Positions 44,460-56,932 of a stretch of DNA of 64,000 nt are shown here, piece after piece. Source of the stretch: Cricetomys ansorgei (lineage: Eukaryota; Chordata; Mammalia; Rodentia; Nesomyidae); contig JAMJFZ010001815.1 in NCBI GenBank assembly GCA_026225945.1, forward strand, positions 16,096,501 to 16,160,500. Direction: 5' to 3'. Each line of letters opens with the position of its first letter. The stretch's first letter is position 1. A model generated the notes under the pieces. The model saw only the letters and a list, made by a program, of their open reading frames with translations, made no database searches and was not told where the DNA came from. Position numbers and translations under genes: made by a program.

Positions 44460-44650
44460 TTATATGTGTATGTGTGTGGATTTGTAGATGTGAATGCAGG
44501 TGCTTAACAGAAATAAGAAAGCATTGGATATACTGTAACTGGAGTTACATGGGTTGTGACAGCTATATGGATTCTGAAAAATGAACTCAAATTCTCCTCA
44601 TAAGCACCAAGCTCTCTTACCAACTGAACCATTTTTCTGTCTGAGGGTAT
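44460..44650 (-). mobile_element. B3-type SINE, antisense
   Basis: GTGAATGCAGGTGCTTAACA, GAAAGCATTGGATATACTGT, AACTGGAGTTACATGGGTTG, TCTCCTCATAAGCACCAAGC, TCTTACCAACTGAACCATTT. This is the complement of a diverged B3/B2-type element (body to head). Confidence 0.65.
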
Positions 44651-44935
44651 GCCATTTGCTGGTATGGAAGTCAGAAGACAACCTCTGACACTGCTTTGAA
44701 CCTTCCACCCTGTTTGAAGCAAGTTCATGTTCTTATTACTTGCTATTGTGTCCCTTACTACAAGAATTCTGGTCTCAAGTTTTTGTAGGATTCTCCTTGC
44801 TCTATTTCTCATGTCACCATAGGAATGCTAGATTTACAGACATATGCTACTTCGTGTGGCTTTTTTATGGATTATCAGGAACCTAACCTGGGCCATCAGA
44901 CTTATGTGGCCACTGTTTTAAGCTATTGAGTAATC
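44651..44935 (-). mobile_element. Second SINE-like or rodent repeat, antisense
   Basis: GTATGGAAGTCAGAAGACAA, CTCTGACACTGCTTTGAAC, TCATGTCACCATAGGAATG, CTAGATTTACAGACATATGC, ATTATCAGGAACCTAACCTG. This looks like the complement of another tRNA/B4-type rodent SINE with a GAGGACAAC...TCAGGCTTG pattern. The class is uncertain. Confidence 0.45.
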
Positions 44936-45126
44936 TTACCATTCTAGAATCTTAGCGAGTCTTATTTCCATACATATAACTGCAGACAAAAGCTGGATAA
45001 CTTAGCAAAATTTTTGTAGCCATCTCTTTCTCTATTCTTTTCTTTGACATTTTATTGAATTACTTAGCTTTTATCTTTGCATTTATTAATTAGCAAACAG
45101 TGTTAGACTTCACTGTACATCTTTCA

Positions 45127-45130
<4 letters not shown>

Positions 45131-45173
<43 letters not shown>
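45131..45173. repeat. (TA)n microsatellite, left of the LTR
   Basis: About 43 bp of TA, followed by a degenerate TGTTTATACATATG stretch up to the LTR. Confidence 0.97.
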
Positions 45174-45176
<3 letters not shown>

Positions 45177-45193
45177 TATACATATGTATATAT

Positions 45194-45700
45194 TGTTTCG
45201 GTCGCCACAGCTCCGGACACTGCCTAGTCTTCCGCTCTGGCCAGGGGTGGAAGACTCAAGCTGAAAGGGCAGCGAGAATGAGCAGAGAGGTGGGACTTTG
45301 GTTTCTTGGACTGGCCGTGGACTCTGATCCCCATGCCGAGAACAAAGGAATGAGATGAAATAAGTCTCTGGAGATCAAGGTCTGGTGGAAGCAAAACTCT
45401 CTTATTAAAAGCTTTTCCCTGAAAAAATAACTTCCCAGGGAAGACAGGATTTCTCCCTTGGGCAGGGAAGCATTAATTAGCATAGCATGGTGGGCGCTCC
45501 TATGCAAGGGACCCGCCCTAATGCAGATAAACATGTTCCTTTAGCTTCTGTGAAGCAAGCAAGTTATAAATAATATTTTTGGCTAGAGATCTCCCTGGGC
45601 TAGAGAGGAGAAGGATACCTCAGCGTCTCAACCCACTTCACCAGAAAGTGGGGGCACTCTTTGGCCTCACTTCTGCAACTCTCCATCCAGGAGTCCCACA
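45194..45700 (-). mobile_element. ERVK-type solo LTR, antisense
   Basis: On the minus strand it starts TGTGGGACTCC (45700) and ends CGACCGAAACA (45194), so TG...CA termini and about 507 bp. It has clearly higher GC than the flanks. Internal landmarks (minus): TTGCTTCACAGAAGC, AAGCTTTTAATAAGAGAG with a possible AATAAG-type polyadenylation signal, and CTCATTCCTTTGTTCTCGG. The palindrome-like GCTTCTGTGAAGCA is shared with the LTR at 26976-27549. It sits between TA and CA/TA tracts, so a target-site duplication cannot be read. No viral genes are attached. The short open frames in it are chance. Confidence 0.8.
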
Positions 45701-45711
45701 TGTATACACAC

Positions 45712-46240
<529 letters not shown>

Positions 46241-46244
46241 GTCA

Positions 46245-46342
46245 TTAACAATGAGAGAGAGACAAACAGAGAAACAGAGAGACAGATAAGATATAAAGAT
46301 AACTAGACAGACAGGTAGAGACAGGGAAAGAGAGAGAGAGTA
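46245..46342. repeat. Degenerate (GA)n/(GACA)n purine tract
   Basis: GAGAGAGAGACAAACAGAG, GACAGATAAG, AGACAGACAGGTAGAG and AGAGAGAGAG words over about 100 bp. Confidence 0.8.
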
Positions 46343-48430
46343 TGCCAGATGACGTGTCACTGTGATATTAGCAAGAAATCTAGATGAATATAGATATATC
46401 TGGATTTCAGGGTGATTTGGAACTCAAGATGTCATTCAAAAAAAGCACACACACCTAGTTGTGGTGGCTCTCAATCCTCTGAATTGCATTTTTCCCTGGA
46501 TTCTGGGTCTCTCCATCTAGTTCTGTAAAAACCAGATAACTAGTTAAGAATAGTTTAATAATTCAGAAAAGACACAGCAACACCTCTAACCATGAGAAAG
46601 GTTGAAATTCTCCAGCAAAACCAAACAATAACGCTCTTACTATTGTTGATATTATTATTATTTCCTACTTATTTAATAGCATATCAATTTGGGTAGTAAG
46701 AAATAAACATAATTTTTCCCAGATAAGTTTTATAATGAAGTCAAAATGGAATGTAAAATGAATAAAATTATTTTTTTCTTTATTGACTGAATATATCACA
46801 CTAGTACTTATAATTATCTCTTATACTGAATTATTATATAAACTAGTGTATGTCTTTGGAATGCTGTTTTCTGAATAAATTCAGAATGCTCTTAGGTCCT
46901 TGCTTTTAAGACTGATGCAGCTTCTCTAGGTACCATATGTTCATCAAATGAACCAAAATTAGTTCAATATTCACTGTTGCTTCTATTGACACAACAACAA
47001 CCAGGAATCAGAGAAGATAAAGGTTCTTTTTAATACTTTACATTGATTGATGTCTTCCTGTGCTGCTGGAGAAAGTACCAAATATCTCTTTAAGGCCACA
47101 AGTAGGTCATTAATATAAATAGTAATTATCCTCTGTTGGATACAAAACTGATTGAAAACAACATGGTCATCTTGTATCTGATTCATCAAGAATTATTTAA
47201 ATTACACTGCTAATGTCGTGGTGTGTCCTGTAGGGCACTCCCCTGTACCATGCTCTACTTTTCAACCTATTATTACCCACAAAATCACTCATTCTTTTGC
47301 TTTTCCCATTTTAAAAGTATGGGGATAGGCTCAAAATATGAGTATATAAGGCCCTAATTTAACTTGTATTCCAGATAGGGAGAGAAGGAACACAATATAA
47401 ATTAGGTCAAGGATAAAGAGGATTGAGTAACTCACAGATCTACGAAGAGATTTGGAGTATTCCATTTATTTGCTATAATTTCAAAGAAGAGAATTCTTCA
47501 CTGCATGGACATATTTTCTTTGATTGGGCCTTTCCAAGGGCCAGAGCCAGTATTTGTTTTCCTCTCTTAAAAATAGATATTCTTGCTCCTTTGTACATGA
47601 AAATATCTTTTAATATTTTAAAGTGCAACTGTGAGTATTGATTTCTATGTATCTATAGGTCTATGACTCCTGGCTTTCCAAAGAATTATGGATGGATATT
47701 CTCTTAGACTAATGTTGTAATACTACTGTGGATACTATTTCATCTCTGACCTGAAAGCAGGTGACTTACACATACCTGGATTTTTTTAAACCTGTTCATA
47801 TACATATGTATATGCGTAAATATGTTTTTGCTTATATTTTAGAAATTCAATAAATAATACTACCTAACCCCAATGATCATATTGATTACTTTCTCATCTC
47901 TGTGAGAAACACTGTAAAGAAACAATTTAAAGCAGGAAAGAAAAAATGTCAGCTTCTGGGGTATCAGTTCATTGTGGTGGGGAAGGGAAGGCAGTGCCAA
48001 TCTGGCTGGGGCAGCCTTAGTGTGATATAACAGCTTGCTCATGTCATAATAGAACTGAACCAAGCCCATGCTATAATTTACCAGAAAATATCCCTGGACT
48101 ATTGCTTCTGCTAGTGAAGTTCTCCCTTCACAAGTTTTCCTACTTTAACTCACTGGTTTAAAAGCCCTCCAAACTGATTCTTTAGGGTACATTTGAAATC
48201 AAAATATAGCAACAGCACAATAAATATTTACTGTTCATATATAAATAAAATGGCTTTGCCCATTCAAGTATACTTCCCTTTTTTTTGTATTGGAATTTCT
48301 GTAAGTCCTTTTATATATTTACAACATATATATGTTGCATGTATATATATTATAACATATGTTTATATACATGCATATATATCTTTCAGATCTTAGAATT
48401 ATACATGTTAATTCTATTAATGTGAATTAA
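46343..48430. other. Quiet spacer
   Basis: About 2.1 kb with no recognised gene or element. Open frames of 67-72 codons lack known motifs. Confidence 0.4.
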
Positions 48431-48436
48431 ATACAT

Positions 48437-48485
<49 letters not shown>

Positions 48486-48495
48486 AAGAGAAAGA
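48437..48495. repeat. (TA)n(GA)n microsatellite
   Basis: About 27 bp TA directly joined to about 30 bp GA with AAAG variants at the end. Confidence 0.95.
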
Positions 48496-49900
48496 TACAC
48501 CATACATTCTGAATATTTAAAAATTCACTGTGTATAGAAAGAACTTTCATATGCTTCCACATTTCTGCTTCAACCAGATTTCAGGTTTAAAGACATGAAC
48601 TTTACTGCCCAGAATGTTTGAGTGGTCCCTTAATATCTGTATTTGGTAATAGCAGCTTACCGGCTGAAATTGTAAAAAGAGTAAAAATCAAGGGAACTGT
48701 ATGTGACAAGGTTTTATCTGTGTGACTTGATCCCCTTCCTTTGAAGCCAAACACTGTTCATCATGTCATCCTTTCCAAACTGTTTCCTCACTTTTGGAAG
48801 AGCATCTATATTGTGGTGCACCATTGCCCATGCTTACAGTTAGGACCACTGTTGCAATTTTATGCTCTTTACTGTGTTATCTCAGTAAGTTTTTTGAGAT
48901 ATAATATCCCCAAATCATGTTGAAAAGTAAATAAGCTGATATTGAATGAACTGTGTTTTTTCTATTTGAAGGATTAGAATAGAGTATGCATCACAGAGTT
49001 CTGCTACATTAAATACCAATCTTATCTTCCCACTCAGCATTCAACTTATTTAACTATACAATATGTATATAACACACACATACACACACACATATGTATA
49101 TAAAATACAGGGCATTATAACAAATCTTATATACATCTCAGTAAACTATTTTTAGATTTCTAAAAATATAATGACTTTTGCTATTTTCTGTTTTCCTCTC
49201 TCTGGTATATTCCAAAAGAATATTCCTTTTGAATGGCTATGCCCACTATTTTATACTATTTTGATGCTGTGAGTAGAGCTAAACAATTTGATGCTCACTC
49301 TCTTAGTTATCCCCTTGATAGGGTGGCATATGCTTCAAGGTCAGACTTGGAAGACTAAGCCAAGTTTAGTAATAAATGAATATTTAGCCAGACCAATATA
49401 TTTTCCAATATTTGTTAAGAATAATGGTTTTTAAATTGTGGTAAGTCAACAGTGAAGAAAAACATCAATCTAACAATATTTAAAAAATTTGGACCCTACA
49501 GTGGAAAGGGTATGTGACATGATATAAAAACTGAACCCAAATCATGAAGAACATTTCTACTTTTTATTTTGCTTTCTAAAGGTTTGTAGAAGAAATAAGC
49601 AGACACTGATTGAGCATACAGAAGCATGCTCTGCAATGTGTACATGGAACATGAATGAGGCTTTGATACTCAAAAGGCCATGAGGGATGTTGTGAAGTAG
49701 ACCTCATTTCAGACACAGGCTCAGTGCCACCTCACAGGGAGTACCAATGATTGAATTGTATCAGTAGAGTGGAGGTATTCTTGGGATATTTTGGAGTGAC
49801 AGTATACAGAACATTTTGTTGGGTATGACTCATGTATGGGAGTAAGAGACATAAGAACATGGAATGTTTTATTCCCTATTTCAGATTTTGGGAAGTTATG
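48496..49900. other. Quiet spacer
   Basis: No recognised feature except a short CA/TA mixture at 49070-49100. Confidence 0.4.
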
Positions 49901-49904
49901 TGGG

Positions 49905-50275
49905 TTAGTTTTTGTCAACTTGACAGATTCTAGTTACCTTGGAAGAAGACGCCTCAATTGGGAGACCTTCTTCCATCAGATTAGCCTGTGGACATGTTTG
50001 GGAGCATTCTAAAGATGGGTGCTGAAGGACTCATCATCTGTAACCTTTGTCACCAATGGGCAGGTGGTCTTGGCTGTATAGGAAATAAAACAACAAACTC
50101 TGGAAAGCAAGCCATTAAGAAGCATTCCACCAAGATCTCTGCTTCAGTTTCTAGCTGCAGATTCCTGCCTTGGCTTCTGTCAAAGATGGACTTTCCCTGT
50201 AAACAGAAATAAATCTTTTCCTCTCCAAATATGGTTTGGTCTGTGTTGTGTCATAGTAACAAAAAGAAACCTAGA
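49905..50275 (+). mobile_element. hAT-like rodent repeat (URR1/RCHARR1-type)
   Basis: GGTTAGTTTTTGTCAACTTG, GACGCCTCAATTGGGAGACC, TTCCATCAGATTAGCCTGTG, CCACCAAGATCTCTGCTTC, CTGCAGATTCCTGCCTTGG, and the end TTTGGTCTGTGTTGTGTCAT AGTAACA. It is near full-length. The body differs somewhat from the copy at 35240, so it may be a different subfamily. The open frames of 74 and 64 codons lie in or across it. Confidence 0.7.
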
Positions 50276-50750
50276 ACTGTAGGTGATTAGATTACAGTGA
50301 CTTTTACTAATAGGAATAATAGTCGATAAAAGGGAGATTTGTAGGGACTGGGGCAAGTTTAGCTCTGGACACAATTTGTGATTGATACCAGGTTCACTCC
50401 AGGCATTTCAGTGGGAAACCTCAACAGGTATTTAAAGATATAGGCAGGAGCTCACTACAGATATTTTGGCTTGAGAGACACAGGAATCTCTAATGGGATC
50501 TACGGAGAGTGGAAGAAAAATAGCTAATAAACAACATTATAGTGAGTCAGAAGAAAAGACCTCACAAAGGAACCTGAAAGCCAGATGTAACTGAAGTGGA
50601 GGAGCACTCCCTCTAATAGCAGTGTCAGATTATTGGTTTAATGCACTTAGCTGAACACTTCAAAGTTACCTCTGATGTATGAAAAGTCAAAGCAAAACAA
50701 TATAGTTCATGTCACAGGGAAGCAATTTTTATCTAAGCAGCCATAAAACT
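50276..50750. other. Spacer
   Basis: No recognised feature. Confidence 0.35.
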
Positions 50751-50751
50751 C

Positions 50752-50767
50752 CATCTATCTATCTATC

Positions 50768-50808
<41 letters not shown>

Positions 50809-50943
50809 GCTATCCATCTATCATCTATCTATCTATCTATCATCTATCAATCAATCTATCTATCTATCATCTATCTATCATCTATCTATCTATCTATCTA
50901 TCATCTATCTATCATCTATCTATCTATCTATCATCTATCTATC

Positions 50944-50994
<51 letters not shown>

Positions 50995-51245
50995 ATCTAT
51001 CTATCTATCTATCATCTATCTATCATCTATCTATCTATCTATCTATCATCTATCTATCTATCTACCTATCTATCATCTATCTATCTATCATCTATCTATC
51101 TACCTATCTATCATCTATCTATCATCTATCATCTATCTATCATCTATCTATCATCTATCTATCTATCTTTCTATCTATCTACTATCATCATCATCATCTA
51201 TCATCTCTATCTTCTATCACGTATATTTTCTCTATCACCCATCTA
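50752..51245. repeat. Large interrupted (TCTA)n tetranucleotide array
   Basis: About 490 bp of TCTA/ATCT units interrupted by TCATC blocks, giving recurring units such as TCATCTATCTA and TCATCTATCTATCTATCTA of changing length. The right end decays through TACTATCATCATCATCAT. The 233-codon plus-strand open frame (Ile/Tyr/Leu/Ser) exists only because this 4-bp unit has no stop in that frame. Confidence 0.98.
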
Positions 51246-53920
51246 TGTATCAACTATTTTTCTATCTGTCTATTGTATATTTTGGCTTCTCACGCAGGTC
51301 AAATGGGATTGATAGTCTTTTTAATATCAGAAATTTTATTCTATTTCTTATATTATTTCTCTGGAATACCATTTATAAATGTTTTTCTTTTCATGGGTGT
51401 TTTGAATTGATACTATTCAGAATGTCTTGAGAATGTCTCATATTTATTGTTTCTACCTATCTAGAATTTTTTTACTCGAGTCTTATCTATCTAATTAGGT
51501 GAAAAAGATAAATAGAATATGTGATTTCAAATTTCTGGCAGAAATTCTGACAATGCTTCTCTCATCTTGGGGAAGGTACAGCAAGATGAGTCATCTTTAT
51601 GTCTAACTCTTCCAACAGTTTGGCTTATAACATGTGCATGCTAATTTTAGTATTGTGGATTTTAGTGTAGGGTACAATGACAACTGTTAGGAATTTGTGA
51701 TAAAAAATGAACTGTTACAGATTTAACATGTATTTTATAGAGATGTTTAAAGGTAAAATAAATATTTGTGAAGATGGTATGTTTGTGGAATAAGCATTGA
51801 TTTTATAAGAGGTACGATGATTAGCATAGTAATGCTTGTATTATTTTGTTAGAGGCATGGAAGAAACGGGTTTCAAAAAACACAACCTAAGGAGTGAATA
51901 TTAAATTAAAACAGCAGATTTTAACTCTTTCTTGCAATCATTTACTTCCAATTTCCTCCGGTTTTCTATGGGCAATACTGTATTTGGCTAAATGATTTTA
52001 TTCCAAGTTTCACAGATAAGAGCACAAAGTAATTCTCAAGCAGGAGAAACCACCTGTTGATCAGAGTTAGGGTTTCTGTTAAAACTGCTTAGTAGAAGGG
52101 GCAGTAGATGTATGTCTATTCATTCTTCTAATACACACCATCCATTAACAATAACTTTCCCTATAAAACTTATAGGACAACCCATTGGAGAAGGATCACA
52201 GCCTGCAGACAGCAGTAGAGAGAACTAATGGGATCCTGCTTCCGGAAAATACTGGAATGCTATATCTTCTTATTTTATCTTCTATCTTTTATTTTGGAAT
52301 TTCACTTACAGCAAAGACAATTATACTTTTGATTTTGTCTCAACCACCTGAAGAATCCTGAAGCTATATTATTGTTTCCTGTACATAGGAAAATTTCTTA
52401 GAGAATGAAGTACAAAACTTAATATTCAATAAAGCTGAAACAAACTATTTCTTTAATTTTTAAATCTCTGAAAGAACAGAATGTTATTAATATATTTTGT
52501 TTATGTTAAAATGAAAAGCTAATATACACTATAAACCCAGGAAATATTTGATAATTTGGGATGGCATTCTATAATAATTGTGATAGATATCTGTTCCTCT
52601 CATTTGAATATACTAAAATGGTGATTTTAAAAGAGTATTCTCTTTCCAAACCTGGACATGACTCAATTACATATTGTCCTTGATATGAAGTCTCAGAAAC
52701 ATACAACATATAATTATTTAAATGTAATTAATTAAGGAGAAGTGCAATCAAAATGCCTTTGTACTTTGCATTAATATACCCACATCATCAACTTTCTAAG
52801 GCAGGGATAATTTATTTACTATAAAAGTTTACCATCTCTCCCACTGTACTTTTGAGGAATCGAAATTTTCTGAACATGATATAAGTTTTCTGTGGATCAA
52901 ACTCTATTTATTCAAATATGAGAAGTTGATACAAGCTTCCTTCTTAAGCTGAAATAATTTATATGCTTATTTCAGTATATCTTCAGAGAATAGCTACACA
53001 TGCCACCTACTATGTTGCTCATAAAAAACAAAGAAGATACTTAGCCATTTAACATGCTAAGATTTTAATTCATTTATATACTAAACATATAGTTGATTTA
53101 GGGTAATTTACTAATATCAGACTAACATCACACGCACATATGGAAGAACTAAAACTAACTAGATATAAAAACATAAAATCAACTATTAAAATTACATAAT
53201 TTTTGAAGAGTAAGTGTGAGTATAAAGAAAAAGCTGCTTTTGAACCATCTCTCCACAGTATCCATAACAGGGATCCAGATATTTGATATCATTGCACAAA
53301 ACAATGAACAGTTTTGCAATGGTTTATTTTTATGTGATAACTGAGAGATAGTTTGAGTTAGTCATCATACTCCAGTACATTTTGTTGTAGTACAAATATT
53401 TTTGTGAACCACATAATAAATAGTGTTATAATTGGAGGAATTTTATCCTCTAAACAACTGAATTTATATTCATACTTTCTATGTAGAAGATTTTACTCAA
53501 GGCAAAATTCCCAGAGTGAAACATTAAGCAACACCTGTCATCTTTGTAGAACCTCATAAAAGAAGGGGCACTGCAAGTTTTAGTAAATGGATTATGCTAC
53601 ATAAAACACTCAGAAAGTACCTTCAAGCACTGCAACACTAGGCAGTAGGTTTTACAGTCTTCTGATACTAAAACGTGGTTAATATTTTACTGTAACCTGG
53701 ATGATATACTTTGAGAGACTTATAAAGTAAAAGCAAGGTGTCCAAGGAGCTACAATGAAAATCACTAAGCATGTATGATTACTACCTGAATCTTTAAAAT
53801 CCACACAAATAATGAAAATTGGGGGAGTTTGAATAAAAATAATGAACTGTTTGTATAAGAATCAAATCATTTAGTGTGATGGCTATTAAGACACTGTTAT
53901 TATCATAATTAAGAATGTAA
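51246..53920. other. Quiet AT-rich spacer
   Basis: About 2.7 kb, the longest stretch without a recognised feature. Confidence 0.45.
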
Positions 53921-53925
53921 TTAGA

Positions 53926-54100
53926 GCTGGGTGGTAGCAGCATAAATCTTTAATCCTAGCATCAAGAGTCACAGACAGCTGGATCTCTGTGAGTTCAAGG
54001 ATAGCCTGGTCTACAGAGTGAGTTCCAGGACAGCCAGAGTTACAGCAGAAACCCTTTCTTGGAAAATCAAGAAAAAATAAAAGAAAAAAGAAAAAAGAAT
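53926..54100 (+). mobile_element. B1 SINE
   Basis: GAGCTGGGTGGTAGCAGCAT, AAATCTTTAATCCTAGCATC, ACAGCTGGATCTCTGTGAGT, TCAAGGATAGCCTGGTCTAC, AGTGAGTTCCAGGACAGCC and the tail variant GTTACAGCAGAAACCC with AAGAAAAAA. Near full-length. Confidence 0.95.
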
Positions 54101-54478
54101 ATAATTAGAAAATCATTATTCTTACTGTTAAAATATTATACTTTATGATGGCAATAGAAGCCTTCTGGTTATTAGCAAAATCCAATTTTTATTGTTTACA
54201 TACTATTTATTCAGTAATATGCTACAGAAAAATGTACTCAAATCATGTATTAACATTCTCCAGACTCCTGGAGCTTTTCATCTATATAGTACAATTAGTC
54301 AATGATAGACTGCAAATAATGTGGAAGTCCTATGAGATACCATCTACTGGTAGATCTACCTATTTTTTGTGCAAGTGTTCTCTAGGATACTTGAACAATG
54401 GTGAAATTAACCACAGTTGTATTGTTAAGTAACACATGGGTGAATATATGAATGTTTCTATATATTTCCATTGTGTCT
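54101..54478. other. Spacer with a 95-codon chance frame
   Basis: The frame at 54145-54432 encodes a peptide with no signature known to me. The base composition is that of the neighbouring spacer. Confidence 0.35.
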
Positions 54479-54479
54479 T

Positions 54480-54830
54480 GGTTCCTATAATAGTTTCTGT
54501 GATAAAATACCCTGACCCAAATAACTTAAGAGAGAAATGTCGTATTTTGTCTCACAGGTCAAGAATACAATGCATTATGGTTGGAGATTCATGTTAGCAA
54601 GTGCTTGAGGCATTTTATTGCATTATATCTCCAGCTAGGAGCCAGAGAAAGATGAATGTTTGTGGTCAGCTATCTTTCTCCTTTTTATGTCATCTAGGAC
54701 CCATGCAAAGAAATGATGCCAATTCTATTAACGTGTGGCTTCCCACCTTGATATAAATCAAGAAAACAGCACATAGGCATGTCTCCCTAGATCTTGGTGA
54801 TTCTAGATCCTGTTAAGTTGATAATTATTA
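54480..54830 (-). mobile_element. hAT-like rodent repeat (URR1/RCHARR1-type), antisense, diverged
   Basis: TTGGTTCCTATAATAGTTTC, TGTGATAAAATACCCTGACC, CAAATAACTTAAGAGAG, GGACCCATGCAAAGAAATG, GTGTGGCTTCCCACC and GATCCTGTTAAGTTGATAA. It is the complement of the same family, with larger differences in the middle. Confidence 0.6.
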
Positions 54831-55755
54831 TTAATAAGCATAATAAGCCTCATACAGTCATACATGTGTCTGCATATATATACATGAGTATATATACATA
54901 TTTAAGAAACTGTTTTAGCTCATTGACTGTCTGTCTTGAGAGTATGATACCTTCAACTCTGCATTGCCAGTTAGAAATTTCCAAAAATGTTGATAATAGA
55001 ATTTGGGGTTTATGCCAATATAACACCCCATGTCCATAGTGATTTCCCTACAGTAGCAAGTCTCGGGTTTTTATATCAATTCTTGAAATAGATATTTTAT
55101 TAGTTTCTTGTATATAAGATTTTTCTGATTAACTTTCAGAGGGGATTAATCCATCTATGAATGTGTATTTGGTTTATTTATGTGGGAAGGGGACAGCCCC
55201 TAGTGTCATTGACCCTAGGTTTTTAACATCATGAGCCAAGATACCAGATACTAATGAATAGGGATTCATCAGAATTCAAATGAGAATCTTCAACTTGTAG
55301 CAGATTATGATTAACACATATATTCACTTTGAATTATAATGGTGCTTCTCTTGCACACATATTTAAATATATTCAGTTTGAGGATTTTGCACATGCCATG
55401 GACATGATCATAAATATAAAACAGACTGATTAACAGAGAACTTATGCAGTCTCTAACATAATTTTTCATGTCCTATGTAGCCGACTTAGAAAACCAATTT
55501 TATTATCAACCAATTTTAAAGAAAAAAATAATGTAAAAAACTTGTTTTGAAATTTTTTCATCTGAGTATTTTTTCAATTAAAAATTTGCTCTTGCTTACA
55601 ATCATTTGACTTATAAATAATATGTATATTTCCCAAAGAATAGTATCAGTGCACACAGCCTGAATATTCTGGAGGGCATCAGTATTTCAGTAACAAAATA
55701 CATATAAATAATATTTTTCTTAAAATTTGACCCTAATTCCATTACAGAGAAAATG
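54831..55755. other. AT-rich spacer
   Basis: No recognised feature. Confidence 0.4.
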
Positions 55756-55757
55756 TT

Positions 55758-55760
55758 GAG

Positions 55761-55811
<51 letters not shown>

Positions 55812-55816
55812 ATATA

Positions 55817-55891
<75 letters not shown>

Positions 55892-55892
55892 G
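55758..55892. repeat. (TA)n(TG)n(GTATAT)n compound microsatellite
   Basis: About 13 bp TA, about 36 bp TG, then about 13 near-perfect copies of the hexamer GTATAT to 55892. It explains the Val/Tyr/Cys-rich open frame at 55753-56055. Confidence 0.97.
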
Positions 55893-56218
55893 CCTAGATA
55901 TAATAATTGACTTATTTTTTATTTCCTTTACTTGTTACAAACCAAACAGTACTTGGTGGTCATATATGGTATTAAAAGTCAAAAGTATTGCTCTCACAAA
56001 CAGGGAAAAACAGATGCATTTACTAGTAATGTTTGTTTATTTCTTATTTGACTAAAATATTCAGTGCATTAGTATCTCAAATTATACTTTTATATATCGC
56101 AAGTTTTTGATTTTCATAAATTAACTAATTTGTTTTCATTTAAAGTGGAAAAAAACCCTTTCTTTAAAAACTAAGTAGGCTACTAAGCTCCTCTGGCATA
56201 TGGATTACAATTTTTTTC
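55893..56218. other. Spacer
   Basis: No recognised feature. Confidence 0.4.
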
Positions 56219-56221
56219 AAT

Positions 56222-56618
56222 AACTAACATTTTATTGGCAATTTCAAACTTGAATATAATATACTCTGATTACTCTTTCCTAGCATCTCTTTTATCTTCC
56301 TCTCAGTCTTATTAATCTTCCCTCATCTCTACCAGTCCCTGGGCTAGATTCATGAATTTTAGTTTTGTTTTGAGGCTCTTTTCTTTTAACCAGGGTCATC
56401 TGTGAAATCACTGGATTGCAAATATCAATGGGAGTGTGGTGGGGTCATAGGTGGGTATACAACTGCATGTGATGATTCCTCCTCTCCCTGAATGGACCAG
56501 TAGCAAACAGTTCATCAGTGAGAAGCAGGGCTTCCTAAGTTTCTCTTTCTTTCATGTCTGACTGCTGAGTATCCATTTAGAAATCAGTATTATAGTTCAT
56601 TAGCATTTAATTTTTTTT
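56222..56618 (-). mobile_element. L1 3'UTR, antisense
   Basis: ATAACTAACATTTTATTGGC, AATATAATATACTCTGATTA, TTAACCAGGGTCATCTGTG, ATCAATGGGAGTGTGGTGGG, GTGATGATTCCTCCTCTCCC, TGAATGGACCAGTAGCAAAC, AGTTCATCAGTGAGAAGC. This is the complement of the rodent L1 3'UTR terminus. Confidence 0.78.
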
Positions 56619-56621
56619 AAT

Positions 56622-56835
56622 GTGTGTAGCTGTGTAGATTTTCTTGTGGGGCATGTGCATGTGTATATTCAGGTCAGAGGAGAGCCTTGGGTGCTATGCC
56701 TTAAAAGTAATCCACACTTCTATCTTTTTTTTAATTTTAAGGCAAGTTTTCTCATTAATCATATAAGCCAAACTGGCTTCTCTGTGAGCACCAAGAAATC
56801 CCCTGATCTCTTTCTTATTGAGCTATGGATATGAC
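56622..56835 (-). mobile_element. SINE-like rodent repeat, antisense
   Basis: GTGTGTAGCTGTGTAGATTT, GGCATGTGCATGTGTATATT, CAGGTCAGAGGAGAGCCTTG, GGTGCTATGCCTTAAAAG, TTTTAAGGCAAGTTTTCTCA, GAGCACCAAGAAATCCCC. This is the typical GAGGTCAGAGG...GCTGGATCAG...rodent repeat in inverse orientation. The class (B4 or a related SINE) is uncertain. Confidence 0.5.
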
Positions 56836-56851
56836 ACAGTCTCTACCTTAC

Positions 56852-56894
56852 AAACACACACACATGTGTACATATGTATATGTATACACACATA

Positions 56895-56930
<36 letters not shown>
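56852..56930. repeat. (CA)n/TATG compound microsatellite
   Basis: CA repeats, TGTGTACATATGTATATGTA, then CA repeats with ACATACACAC variants. Confidence 0.95.

Positions 56931-56932
<2 letters not shown>

Noticed and set aside
45256..45534. 92-codon minus-strand frame in a GC-rich segment
   Set aside because: Lies wholly in a solo LTR. LTRs of this kind do not code for a protein here, and there is no gag, pol or env similarity nearby.
50752..51245. CRISPR-like repeat/spacer pattern
   Set aside because: Units are 4 bp with variable interruptions. There are no unique spacers and no cas genes, and the window is rodent DNA.
50709..51410. 233-codon open frame, the longest in the window
   Set aside because: It is the translation of a TCTA/TCATC tetranucleotide array (Ile/Tyr/Leu/Ser repeats) plus a short flank. 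There is no protein signature.
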